A stretch of 8,886 bases of DNA, taken from positions 1 through 8,886 of the forward strand of contig DAHZDR010000469.1 of assembly GCA_027403435.1 (NCBI GenBank). Direction: 5' to 3'. Below the pieces are notes generated by a model that saw only the letters and a program-made list of their open reading frames with translations, did no database searches and had not been told where the DNA came from. Positions within the stretch are counted from its first letter, which is position 1, and each line of letters opens with the position of its first letter. A program made the translations under genes and the position numbers. Of this stretch, positions 1-6,932 are shown in pieces. Source of the DNA: Deltaproteobacteria bacterium. Lineage in GTDB: Bacteria > Desulfobacterota > Binatia > Binatales > Binataceae.

Positions 1-339
1 AAGCTGGTGCTGATTCGCGGCGTTCCCGAGAAGCGCAAGGGTCAGGAGTTTCCGCTCGAAGCGACCAAAAATCTGATCGGACGATGGGATCCCGAAACCG
101 GCTCGTTCCCGGAAGTGGACCTGGAACAGGACGACCCCGAGGCCAAGATTTCGCGCAAGCACGCGATGATCATCATCGAGAACGGCAAGTTCACGATCGA
201 GGATATCGGCAGCCTCAACGGCACCTATGTGAATCGCGGCAACCGGCTGATTCCGGGCACGCCGGCGGAGCTTAAGTCGGGCGACGAAATTATTATCGGC
301 AAGACCTTTTTGAAGTTGGTCGTGGATCCGATTTCCTGA
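1..339 (+). CDS. FHA-domain protein, 5' end cut by window edge
   Basis: This frame is open from the first base, and its first codons (Lys-Leu-Val-Leu-Ile-Arg-Gly) already form an FHA first strand. The true start is therefore probably a few codons upstream; the GTG at 7 is a possible but less likely start. The visible part is almost entirely one FHA domain, a cytoplasmic phosphothreonine-binding fold. All landmark residues are present: Gly-Arg at 79-84, Ser-Arg-Lys-His at 151-162, Asn-Gly-Thr at 217-225, then a Gly-Asp-Glu turn and a final strand before the TGA. It looks like a small stand-alone adaptor that binds phosphorylated kinases or their substrates. Its neighbours, a kinase-FHA protein and a PP2C, support that role. 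Whether it has an N-terminal phosphorylatable extension, as GarA/OdhI-type adaptors do, cannot be seen. The domain call is firm; the partner is inferred. Confidence 0.88.
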   Translation, partial: KLVLIRGVPEKRKGQEFPLEATKNLIGRWDPETGSFPEVDLEQDDPEAKISRKHAMIIIENGKFTIEDIGSLNGTYVNRGNRLIPGTPAELKSGDEIIIGKTFLKLVVDPIS

Positions 340-481
340 CCAGCGGGCGCGGCTTGCGCCCGCCAGCCCATGAACCGAAGGGCGCGTGAAGGCGCGCGGC
401 GCCGCGGGCGGCGGCGCGCGCCGCCCGACACGCGCCGCCGAGCGTCATGGACGCGGCCGGGCGCGCGGCCTTGAACCGGGA
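340..481 (+). promoter_or_regulatory. GC-rich gap with stacked hairpins before the kinase gene
   Basis: I see no convincing gene in this 142-base gap. It holds three inverted repeats: an 8-bp perfect stem with a 5-nt loop at 343-363, immediately after the FHA stop; a 9-bp perfect stem with a 5-nt loop at 405-427; and a 5-bp stem with a 6-nt loop at 455-470, ending 11 nt before the kinase ATG. An alternative pairing of 391-398 with 415-422 would exclude the second stem. No T-run follows any stem, so these are not classical intrinsic terminators. They could attenuate transcription, protect mRNA ends or limit translation. Extreme GC content makes chance pairing common, so function is uncertain. 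Confidence 0.4.
343..363 (+). terminator. Hairpin after the FHA gene; possible weak terminator
   Basis: Arms GCGGGCGC (343-350) and GCGCCCGC (356-363) pair perfectly around a 5-nt loop. The stem starts three bases after the TGA at 337-339. The position suits a terminator or a 3'-end stabiliser, but the following bases (cagcccatga) contain no T-tract, so termination would be partial or factor-dependent. Partial readthrough would give the adaptor more transcript than the downstream kinases. Confidence 0.35.
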
Positions 482-2206
482 ATGAACACCGCTGAGCCAT
501 TGCCAGTCGGCCACCTGCTCGACGGGCGCTACGAGATCAAGAAAGTGCTCGGCCAGGGCGGCATGGGCCGCGTCTATCTGGCCAACGATACGCGCCTCGC
601 CAATCGTCCCGTCGCCTGCAAGGAAATGATCCTCGACGCGGGTACTCACGAACAAAAGGCGCTCGAGGACTTCAATCGCGAGGCGCGCGTGCTCGCGAGC
701 TTCTCCCATCCCAGCATTCCGCAGATCATCGACTATTTCGCGGAGCGCGGCCGCCATTATCTGGTAATGGAATTCGTCGCCGGCGGCGACCTGCAACATC
801 ATCTGGACGAACTGGGCCCGGGCGGCCGTTTTCCTGAAGCGCGGGCGCTGCGCTGGGTGCGCCAGATTCTCAACGTGCTGCAATTCCTGCACGAACAAAA
901 TCCGCCGATCGTGTACCGCGATCTGAAGCCCGGCAACATCATGATCGACCATCGCGGGCATGCGATGCTGATCGATTTCGGCATCGCGCGGTTTCTGCCG
1001 CCGGGCGGCCGCGGCACCCAGATTGGATCGGTCGGCTATGCGCCGCCGGAGCAATACATGGGCCGGATGGAGCCGCGTTCGGACCTCTATTCGCTGGCCG
1101 CCACCACGCACCATCTGCTGACCGGCCGCGATCCGCAACTCGAGCCGCCTTTCAGTTTTCCGCCGCTGCGCCAGCTGGCGCCCGAGGTTTCGGCGCGCAC
1201 CGAAGCGGTGGTGATGCGGGCGCTCGACAAAGACGTCGCCAAACGGCCGGCCTCGGCGCGGGAGATGCGCGATCTGCTGCCCGATCCGGGTCCCGACGAA
1301 ACCGCGCAAGCCGGCTCCGGCGCCACGCCATCGGGCGGCATCGGCGCGATGCCGACGATCGTGCTGAATCAGCCGGAGCGGCCGCCAGCCGCCGGCTCCG
1401 GACAACCGACCCGGCGCAACCTGATGCCGCCGTCCACGCCGCAGGCGCCGCTCATTTCTCCGGCGCGCCCGCCGACGCCTGGATCGAACGCGCCGACGCG
1501 CGTCATCCTGACGCCGCTGCCCGCGCCGGGCGGCGTGAAACCGGCCTATATCAACCAGGCGCCCACGGTGGTGCTCACGCCGGACGCGGGCGCGGCGCCG
1601 AGACATCTGGCGGCCCACGCGGCCCCGGCGCCGCCCCGGGTTTCGCCAACCGCCAAGACCATGGACCTGACGCTCAAGCCGGCCGCGCCGGCGCCGCGCG
1701 CGCCGAGTCCGCCGCCCCGGCCAACGCCCGCGTCCGGCGCGAGTCCGCACACCAACCCGCGCGCGGCGGCGCCCGCGACCGTGCCCGGCCCACCGCCGCG
1801 AGCGGGCTTCGCCGGCCATCCGGTTAGCCACCCCGCGCTGGCGGCGCAAGGCGGCGCGGCGCGCAACGGCTACGTCGCGACGGCGCATACCGAGGCGCGG
1901 CTGGTGACGGCGGAGGGCCGCGAATTTCCGATCGCCGGCGAACGGATCATCATTGGCCGCGCGACCAATCCGGCGGATCGTCCCGACGTGGACCTGGCCG
2001 AACTCACCCGCGGCGGCGAGCGGGTTTCGCGCCGGCACGCCGAAATCCTTCGGCACGGCGTCGAATATTTCATCCGCGACCTCGGCAGTCTCAACGGCAC
2101 TTATATCGTTGGGCGCGGCAAGCTCGGCCGCGACCAGCTTTATCAATTGAGCGATCGCGACGAGTTGGTGCTCGGGAGTGCTAAACTGCTATTTCGTCGG
2201 GGCTGA
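482..2206 (+). CDS. Soluble Ser/Thr protein kinase with Pro-rich linker and C-terminal FHA domain
   Basis: The 574-residue product is a Hanks-type kinase that should phosphorylate Ser/Thr in the cytoplasm; I see no membrane segment. The kinase domain covers about residues 17-275. It has a Gly-rich loop (24-29), ATP-anchoring Lys47, helix-C Glu67, a catalytic Tyr-Arg-Asp at 145-147 in place of His-Arg-Asp, Asn152, Asp-Phe-Gly at 165-167 and Pro-Pro-Glu at 188-190, so it looks active. A Pro/Ala-rich linker follows (about 280-465), with four Thr-x-x-Leu/Ile sites at Thr292, Thr339, Thr362 and Thr393. The FHA domain (about 470-574) keeps Gly-Arg 492-493, Ser516, His519 and Asn-Gly-Thr 538-540. 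I chose the ATG at 482 because the frame upstream, open from GTG 386, encodes only Arg/Gly/Ala-rich sequence not expected in this family. The Shine-Dalgarno is poor. Its closest relative in the window is the receptor kinase at 4408. Confidence 0.9.
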   Translation: MNTAEPLPVGHLLDGRYEIKKVLGQGGMGRVYLANDTRLANRPVACKEMILDAGTHEQKALEDFNREARVLASFSHPSIPQIIDYFAERGRHYLVMEFVAGGDLQHHLDELGPGGRFPEARALRWVRQILNVLQFLHEQNPPIVYRDLKPGNIMIDHRGHAMLIDFGIARFLPPGGRGTQIGSVGYAPPEQYMGRMEPRSDLYSLAATTHHLLTGRDPQLEPPFSFPPLRQLAPEVSARTEAVVMRALDKDVAKRPASAREMRDLLPDPGPDETAQAGSGATPSGGIGAMPTIVLNQPERPPAAGSGQPTRRNLMPPSTPQAPLISPARPPTPGSNAPTRVILTPLPAPGGVKPAYINQAPTVVLTPDAGAAPRHLAAHAAPAPPRVSPTAKTMDLTLKPAAPAPRAPSPPPRPTPASGASPHTNPRAAAPATVPGPPPRAGFAGHPVSHPALAAQGGAARNGYVATAHTEARLVTAEGREFPIAGERIIIGRATNPADRPDVDLAELTRGGERVSRRHAEILRHGVEYFIRDLGSLNGTYIVGRGKLGRDQLYQLSDRDELVLGSAKLLFRRG

Positions 2207-2215
2207 CGCGTTAAG

Positions 2216-2249
2216 ACCGGGCGTACAGTAAAACCGGGCGTACAGAAGG
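2216..2249 (+). repeat. Two tandem 17-bp units in front of the PP2C gene
   Basis: Unit 1 is 2216-2232 and unit 2 is 2233-2249. They share a perfect 13-bp core, ACCGGGCGTACAG (2216-2228 and 2233-2245). The units fill most of the 51-base gap between the kinase stop and the next ATG. Unit 2 runs into the AAGGA ribosome binding site (2246-2250), which lies 7 nt before the ATG at 2258. A repeat of this size could be a two-site operator, a translational element or a recent slippage duplication. The sequence alone does not decide between them. Confidence 0.7.
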
Positions 2250-2257
2250 ATTGAGCG

Positions 2258-4402
2258 ATGGTGAGCTGTCCGCAGTGCGGGATGCAAAACGCCGATGAGG
2301 CGAAGTTCTGTGATCGATGCGGGCAGGGGCTCGCACGCGCGGCCGCGGCGCCGCCGCCGCTGGCGTTGGCGCCGCTGGCGGCCGGCGCCGAATTAAAAGG
2401 CGGATGGCGCATTCTCGAAGTGATTGGCCAGACCGCCTGTGAAAACCGCTATCGCGCCGAACGGCCGCGAGACGACGGCGACGCCGAACGCGCGCAACTG
2501 CGCGAACGGGCGCTGCCGCCGGCCGCCGATGACGCGCCGCCGAACGATCCGACGGACGCCGCTTTGGCGCAATCCGATACGGCGCAAGATCCCAGCGGAC
2601 CAAACGCCAAAACCGCCGAATTGCGCCCGCCCGCCGAACTCGCCGCCGCCGCACAGACCCCGGCGGAAAATCTGGAAACCGCGTCCGCGCCCGCGTCGGA
2701 GCGCGACGAATCCGCCGCCGCGAGCGACGCGAACGCGGACGCGGCGGACGACGACGAATCCGTCGCGATAGCCATCGCCGGCGAGAGCGCGGTCAACGCC
2801 GTGCTGCTGACCGAGGACGAAGTCGCCGCGGTTGACCCCGCGAGCGCATCCGCGCCCGCGAACGAAGCGCGCGCCGCGGACGCGCCCGCGAACAACGGCG
2901 ACGGCGCGCTTGAGCCGGTTGCGGCGGCCGGCGCCGAGAGCGCGGCCACGTCCGCGACGAATGGCGCGGCGCCAGCGGAAATCGTCTCCAAACCGGCTGA
3001 AACCGACGATCTGGGCGAAGTTTACGGACGCGTGATGGCGCTTTCGCTGACGCTCGGCTATCCGGCGTTCCAGCGCGCGCAAGCGGGTTTCGCCACGGAC
3101 AACCGGGCCTACCTGGTCTATCCCGACGAGCCGCTGACTCCACTCGCCAAAAGCGCCGAACGGCTGCCGCTGAGCGAGGGCGAGGCGCTGGCGGTGGGAA
3201 TCCAGTTATGCCAGGCGGTCGCCTTCGCCCATCGCCGCGGCCTTCGGGTCAACGATATCTGTCTGGAATCGGTGGCGTACGGAGCCGACGGACGGATCAA
3301 GCTGACCGGCCTGGATTACATCAGCAACGATAACGAATTGCAGGCCGAACCGATTTTCAACCACGGCTATACGGCGCCGGAAATCTACAAGGGCCGCAAG
3401 GTTGACAAGCGCGCGGATATTTTTTCGATCGGCGCGCTGCTCTACACGCTGGTGACCGGCGAACGGCTCGAAGCCGAGGGCTGGCTGGAGGGGCCGGGGC
3501 CGATACGCTTCTATCCGCCGCATGTGGTCACGCCGGCGCTGGAAAAAGCGCTGCGCCAGGCGCTGGCCTTCGAGCCGGCGGCGCGCTGGCCGAACGTCGA
3601 TGCGTTCAAGGCGGAACTGGTCCGGCTGGCCGGAGCGATGCGGATTCGCGCGGTGGTGCTGACTGACGTCGGGATGGTGCGCGAGACCAACGAAGATTCA
3701 ATCATGGCGGCCGAATATCGGCGCGACTCGCTGGTCGAACCGGCGCGCAGCCTGCTTTACGTGGTGGCCGACGGGATGGGCGGCGCGGAGGCCGGCGAAG
3801 TCGCGAGCGCGATTGCGGTCGAGGCAATCCGCGAATACGTGACTAACCATGTCGGCGCGATGCCGAAGAACGGCGCGCCGGAAGTCCTGCGCCAGGCGCT
3901 CGAAGCGGCGAACACGCGAATTCTCGAATACCAGACGGCCCATCCGGAGTCGCGCGGGATGGGCTCGACGGGAGTCGCGGCGCTGATCGTGCCGGACGAA
4001 TGCGCGGTGGCGTGGGTCGGCGACAGCCGCGCCTATTTGAGCGAGAGCGGCCAGCTCAGGCAAATCACCCGGGACCATTCGCTGGTGCAGCGGCTGATCG
4101 AAATTGGCCAGATCACGCCCGAGGAGGCGCGTCATCATGAGCATAAGAACGTGATCACGCGCGCGCTCGGGGCGCGTCCGCAGGGTCCCGCCGGGGCCGA
4201 GGCGCTAAGCGTCAGGCTCAAGCGCGGCGAGCGGCTGATGCTGTGCAGCGACGGCCTGACCACGCACGTCGAGGACGCGGCGATTGCGGAAATCCTGCGG
4301 CGCCATCAGGAGCCCGACGCGGCGGCGCGGGAACTGGTGGCCGCGGCCAACGCCGGCGGCGGCACCGACAATATCTCGGTGGCGGCGATCTTCGTGAGCT
4401 AA
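2258..4402 (+). CDS. Zinc ribbon - pseudokinase - PP2C phosphatase fusion
   Basis: The 714-residue protein starts with a zinc ribbon (Cys4, Cys7, Cys18, Cys21). A kinase-like fold spans about 50-460 but is dead by motif: the Gly-loop and the ATP-anchoring Lys are missing; the catalytic loop reads Val-Asn-Asp-Ile-Cys-Leu-Glu-Ser (331-338), with Cys335 and Ser338 replacing Lys and Asn; and Asp-Phe-Gly became Gly-Leu-Asp (351-353). The Ala-Pro-Glu (373-375) and the helix-F Asp remain, so the fold is probably kept. An acidic Ala/Asp/Glu-rich insertion fills about 71-250. The PP2C domain (about 461-714) keeps its metal-binding residues: Asp480, Asp505 in Asp-Gly-Met-Gly-Gly, Asp665 in Ser-Asp-Gly and Asp704 in Thr-Asp-Asn. 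It should remove phosphate from Ser/Thr, probably reversing the two neighbouring kinases. A good AAGGA site supports the start. The pseudokinase may regulate or target the phosphatase (inference). Confidence 0.9.
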   Translation: MVSCPQCGMQNADEAKFCDRCGQGLARAAAAPPPLALAPLAAGAELKGGWRILEVIGQTACENRYRAERPRDDGDAERAQLRERALPPAADDAPPNDPTDAALAQSDTAQDPSGPNAKTAELRPPAELAAAAQTPAENLETASAPASERDESAAASDANADAADDDESVAIAIAGESAVNAVLLTEDEVAAVDPASASAPANEARAADAPANNGDGALEPVAAAGAESAATSATNGAAPAEIVSKPAETDDLGEVYGRVMALSLTLGYPAFQRAQAGFATDNRAYLVYPDEPLTPLAKSAERLPLSEGEALAVGIQLCQAVAFAHRRGLRVNDICLESVAYGADGRIKLTGLDYISNDNELQAEPIFNHGYTAPEIYKGRKVDKRADIFSIGALLYTLVTGERLEAEGWLEGPGPIRFYPPHVVTPALEKALRQALAFEPAARWPNVDAFKAELVRLAGAMRIRAVVLTDVGMVRETNEDSIMAAEYRRDSLVEPARSLLYVVADGMGGAEAGEVASAIAVEAIREYVTNHVGAMPKNGAPEVLRQALEAANTRILEYQTAHPESRGMGSTGVAALIVPDECAVAWVGDSRAYLSESGQLRQITRDHSLVQRLIEIGQITPEEARHHEHKNVITRALGARPQGPAGAEALSVRLKRGERLMLCSDGLTTHVEDAAIAEILRRHQEPDAAARELVAAANAGGGTDNISVAAIFVS

Positions 4403-4407
4403 GCGCG

Positions 4408-6831
4408 ATGGGCGACACCTCGGATAATCCCGCCGGCGGCCAATCCGGCGCATTGCCCGGACCGCTCGCGGCCGGCACCGGGCTGCAGCACCGTTATGTC
4501 GTCGAACGGCTGCTGGGCGGCGGCGGGATGGGGATGGTCTATCTCGCGCAGGACCAGCGGCTGGCGAACCGCCCGTGCGCGATCAAGGAGATGGTCGATC
4601 ATTTTATCGACCCGCGGCAACGGATCGAGGCCAACGAGTATTTCGCGCGCGAAGCCGACACGCTCGCCCAACTGAAGCATCCGGCGATTCCGGCGATCAC
4701 CGATCGCTTCGACGACCATAACCGTCATTACCTGGTGATGGAGTACGTCGAGGGGCGCAACCTCGAGGAAGAGCTGGCGGCGCGCGGCGAACCATTTCCG
4801 GAAGGCCTGGTAACCGATATCGCGCGCCAGCTCTGCGACGTGCTGGCCTATCTGCACGGACTCCAGCCGCCGATCGTTTATCGCGACATGAAGCCCTCCA
4901 ACGTGATGCTGACCAGCAAGGGACGCGTGGTGCTGATCGATTTCGGCATCGCGCGGCTCTTCAAAGGCTCGCGCAAGGGCACCATGATCGGCACGCTGGG
5001 GTTCGCGCCGCCGGAGCAGTATCAGGGCGTGGCCGATCCCCGCAGCGACATCTATTCGCTCGGCGCGACGCTGCATTACGTGCTGACCGGACGCGACCCC
5101 GAGAAATTTCCGCCGTTCAGCTTTCCGCCGGTGCGCAAGCTCAGGCCGGAAGTGTCGAGCAATCTCGCGGGCGCAATCGATCGGGCGCTCGCCTATGAAA
5201 TGGACGGGCGGCCGGCGACGATTCAGGAATTCCGCGACATGCTGCTCTACGGACGCGGTCTGGAAGCGGCCGGCTCTCGCCATGTAAGCGCGCGCGGCGG
5301 CACCGCCGACCTCAGCGCGGCGCCGGCGCATCCGCCGCCGGTGACGGCGAAACGGCCGCGCGCCACCCGGCCGCGATCGCCGCGGCGCCGCTGGCTCGGA
5401 CTCGCGGCGTTCAGCGTGGCGATGGCCGGGATGGCGTTCGGCGCGACCTACGTCTATCGCAATCCGGCGCTGCAACAGCAACTCGGCCTTAGCCAATTCA
5501 TCAACAATCTGCCGTGGCTGCGCCAGCAGCGGCTGGCCACCGCCGAAGCGCATCCGCTGACCTTCCAGGGTCTGACGCTGGAGCTTTCGACCCGCGCCGG
5601 CGACGCGATTTCGCGTCCGCGCACGACTTTCACCGACACCGAACTGGCCAACGCGCAGTACCTTAAGTGGGACGCGACCTTCAAGAACAATCTGGCCGGG
5701 CTCAAGGGCCACAATGATCACGTCGAAGCGCGGATTCTCGATCCGGACGGCAATCAGATCGCGAGCAGCGCCGACCGGCGCTTCGTCGGACCGGGCAATC
5801 CGACGGCCGCGTTCAGCGGCGTCGCGCTCATTCCGAACGCTGCGCCAATCCCCACCGGAAACTACCAAATCGCGCTCTACTCCGACGGCCAGGAGCTTGG
5901 CGAACAAGCGTTCGTGGTCAATCCCGATCTCGCCGCCCGCGCCGCCGCCCGTGCCGCCGCCGCGGTCGCCAGCGCGGCGGCGGCGGCGGCCGAAGCCAAA
6001 CGCAAACAGGACGCCGAACGGCTGGCGATGCTCGAGCAGCGGATGAAGCGTCCGCTCAGGCTGCAATCGATCGAATTCATGAACAGCACCAAGGACGGCA
6101 CGCCGCTGTCGCGGCCAAGCACCGCGTTCAACGTATCGAAGGTTCTGTTCATCGGCTGGCGGGTGGTGTTCAACAACCGGCTATACGGGCTGGACAACAA
6201 TCAATACCGGGTTGACGCGGCCTATATCGCGCCAAACGGCAGCATGCTTGGCAGTGTTGACGACATTCGCATGATCAGCAAAGCGAACGGCGACGCGATC
6301 TTCAGCGGACGGGTTGGCAATTCCGCCGGCGGCGCCTTTTTACCTGGCAAATACACGGTGAATTTCTATTTGAACGGACAATACTTCGCCCAACGCACGT
6401 TCCGGGTCGTGGCCGACGCCGGCATTCCATATTCAGGCGGCGGCGGTGGTGGTGGCGGCGGAATTGGCGGGCTCGGCGGTGGCGGCGGGCTGGGCGGAGC
6501 GAGCACCGCCAGCGCGGGCGCGTCGCTGGCGACGCCGACCCTGGCCAGCGGCACAATCGATGGAATCGGCGGCCACGGCGGCGTGCCGATGGAATTGCGG
6601 CTGCGACCGCAACCCAACGGCTTCCTGCACGGCGAGCTGGTGGTCCATATGGGCGGCTACGGACTCACGCCGATCGAGGGTTTTGTGCGCGGGTCTCATC
6701 TACAGTTCCAGGTCCCCTACGGTTCCGAGACCTATTATTTCGAGGGCCAGTTGCAGAGCGACGTGCTGAGCGGCACCTTCCAGTCCACGCCGTCGGGCCA
6801 GCGCGGCACCTGGACGACGCATACCGACTGA
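4408..6831 (+). CDS. Receptor-like Ser/Thr kinase with duplicated extracytoplasmic domain
   Basis: The 807-residue protein has a cytoplasmic kinase domain (about 30-284): Gly-loop 37-42, Lys60, Tyr-Arg-Asp 158-160, Asn165, Asp-Phe-Gly 178-180 and Pro-Pro-Glu 201-203, so it looks active. A Pro/Arg-rich juxtamembrane stretch (285-328) holds Thr299-Ala-Asp-Leu, a possible FHA ligand. One membrane helix follows at about 329-350. The outer part has a beta-rich domain (about 382-506), an Ala-rich helix (about 507-548), a second copy of that domain (about 549-669), a Gly-rich linker (677-697) and a beta-rich C-terminal domain (about 715-807). There are no PASTA repeats, so the ligand is probably not the usual muropeptide type. 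The ATG at 4408 is five bases after the PP2C stop and lacks a clear Shine-Dalgarno, which suggests translational coupling. The kinase lobe resembles the one at 482, sharing phrases such as Pro-Pro-Phe-Ser-Phe-Pro-Pro. Confidence 0.9.
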   Translation: MGDTSDNPAGGQSGALPGPLAAGTGLQHRYVVERLLGGGGMGMVYLAQDQRLANRPCAIKEMVDHFIDPRQRIEANEYFAREADTLAQLKHPAIPAITDRFDDHNRHYLVMEYVEGRNLEEELAARGEPFPEGLVTDIARQLCDVLAYLHGLQPPIVYRDMKPSNVMLTSKGRVVLIDFGIARLFKGSRKGTMIGTLGFAPPEQYQGVADPRSDIYSLGATLHYVLTGRDPEKFPPFSFPPVRKLRPEVSSNLAGAIDRALAYEMDGRPATIQEFRDMLLYGRGLEAAGSRHVSARGGTADLSAAPAHPPPVTAKRPRATRPRSPRRRWLGLAAFSVAMAGMAFGATYVYRNPALQQQLGLSQFINNLPWLRQQRLATAEAHPLTFQGLTLELSTRAGDAISRPRTTFTDTELANAQYLKWDATFKNNLAGLKGHNDHVEARILDPDGNQIASSADRRFVGPGNPTAAFSGVALIPNAAPIPTGNYQIALYSDGQELGEQAFVVNPDLAARAAARAAAAVASAAAAAAEAKRKQDAERLAMLEQRMKRPLRLQSIEFMNSTKDGTPLSRPSTAFNVSKVLFIGWRVVFNNRLYGLDNNQYRVDAAYIAPNGSMLGSVDDIRMISKANGDAIFSGRVGNSAGGAFLPGKYTVNFYLNGQYFAQRTFRVVADAGIPYSGGGGGGGGGIGGLGGGGGLGGASTASAGASLATPTLASGTIDGIGGHGGVPMELRLRPQPNGFLHGELVVHMGGYGLTPIEGFVRGSHLQFQVPYGSETYYFEGQLQSDVLSGTFQSTPSGQRGTWTTHTD
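6436..6498 (+). repeat. GGN-codon run encoding a poly-glycine linker
   Basis: Mostly GGC/GGT/GGG codons encode residues 677-697 of the receptor kinase: nine Gly in a row, then Gly blocks broken by Ile and Leu. It separates the second sensor copy from the C-terminal beta-rich domain and probably acts as a flexible or Gly-rich spacer outside the membrane. Mixed codons and in-frame length suggest it is kept as protein sequence rather than being simple slippage. Confidence 0.75.
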
Positions 6832-6932
6832 GACGCGCGCGACGGGAACGGAAAATCGCGGCAACGGAAAACTGTGCGTCACGATGGATAATTGCTTGAA
6901 CGGCCGCGCGCGGCGCGCCATCCTCATCCGGC
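6832..6932 (+). promoter_or_regulatory. Gap before the membrane FHA gene, weak -10-like site
   Basis: This 101-base gap has an AT-rich spot containing GATAAT (6887-6892), five of six matches to a -10 box, about 40 nt before the ATG at 6933. The -35 position at 17-bp spacing (ACGGAA, 6864-6869) is poor. Upstream, a GGAAAA-type motif occurs twice (around 6847-6856 and 6863-6871). A perfect 12-bp palindrome, GCCGCGCGCGGC, lies at 6903-6914. A separate weak promoter for the membrane FHA and lipoprotein genes is possible. Alternatively this is just the widest spacer of an operon. Confidence 0.25.

Noticed and set aside
386..481. 32-codon N-terminal extension of the kinase-FHA protein from GTG 386
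   Set aside because: The extra residues are Arg/Gly/Ala-rich and come from the hairpin-forming gap; the ATG at 482 gives a normal kinase N-terminus.
293..2146. Long open frame on the minus strand opposite the kinase-FHA gene (about 617 codons)
   Set aside because: High GC leaves few stops in the complementary frame. The predicted product is Arg/Ala-rich with no domain, while the + strand encodes complete kinase and FHA motifs.
2468..3007. CRISPR-like or satellite repeat in the acidic insertion
   Set aside because: Repetition is only at amino-acid composition level (Ala/Asp/Glu codons); there are no evenly spaced identical units.
4243..4407. Upstream extension of the receptor kinase into the PP2C gene
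   Set aside because: The frame is open but overlaps the phosphatase C-terminus, including its Thr-Asp-Asn motif, and encodes Arg/Gly-rich sequence; the ATG at 4408 fits better.
4399..6066. Long minus-strand open frame opposite the receptor kinase (about 555 codons)
   Set aside because: Same cause: Arg/Ala/His-rich sequence with no recognisable fold, fully overlapped by a convincing + strand gene.
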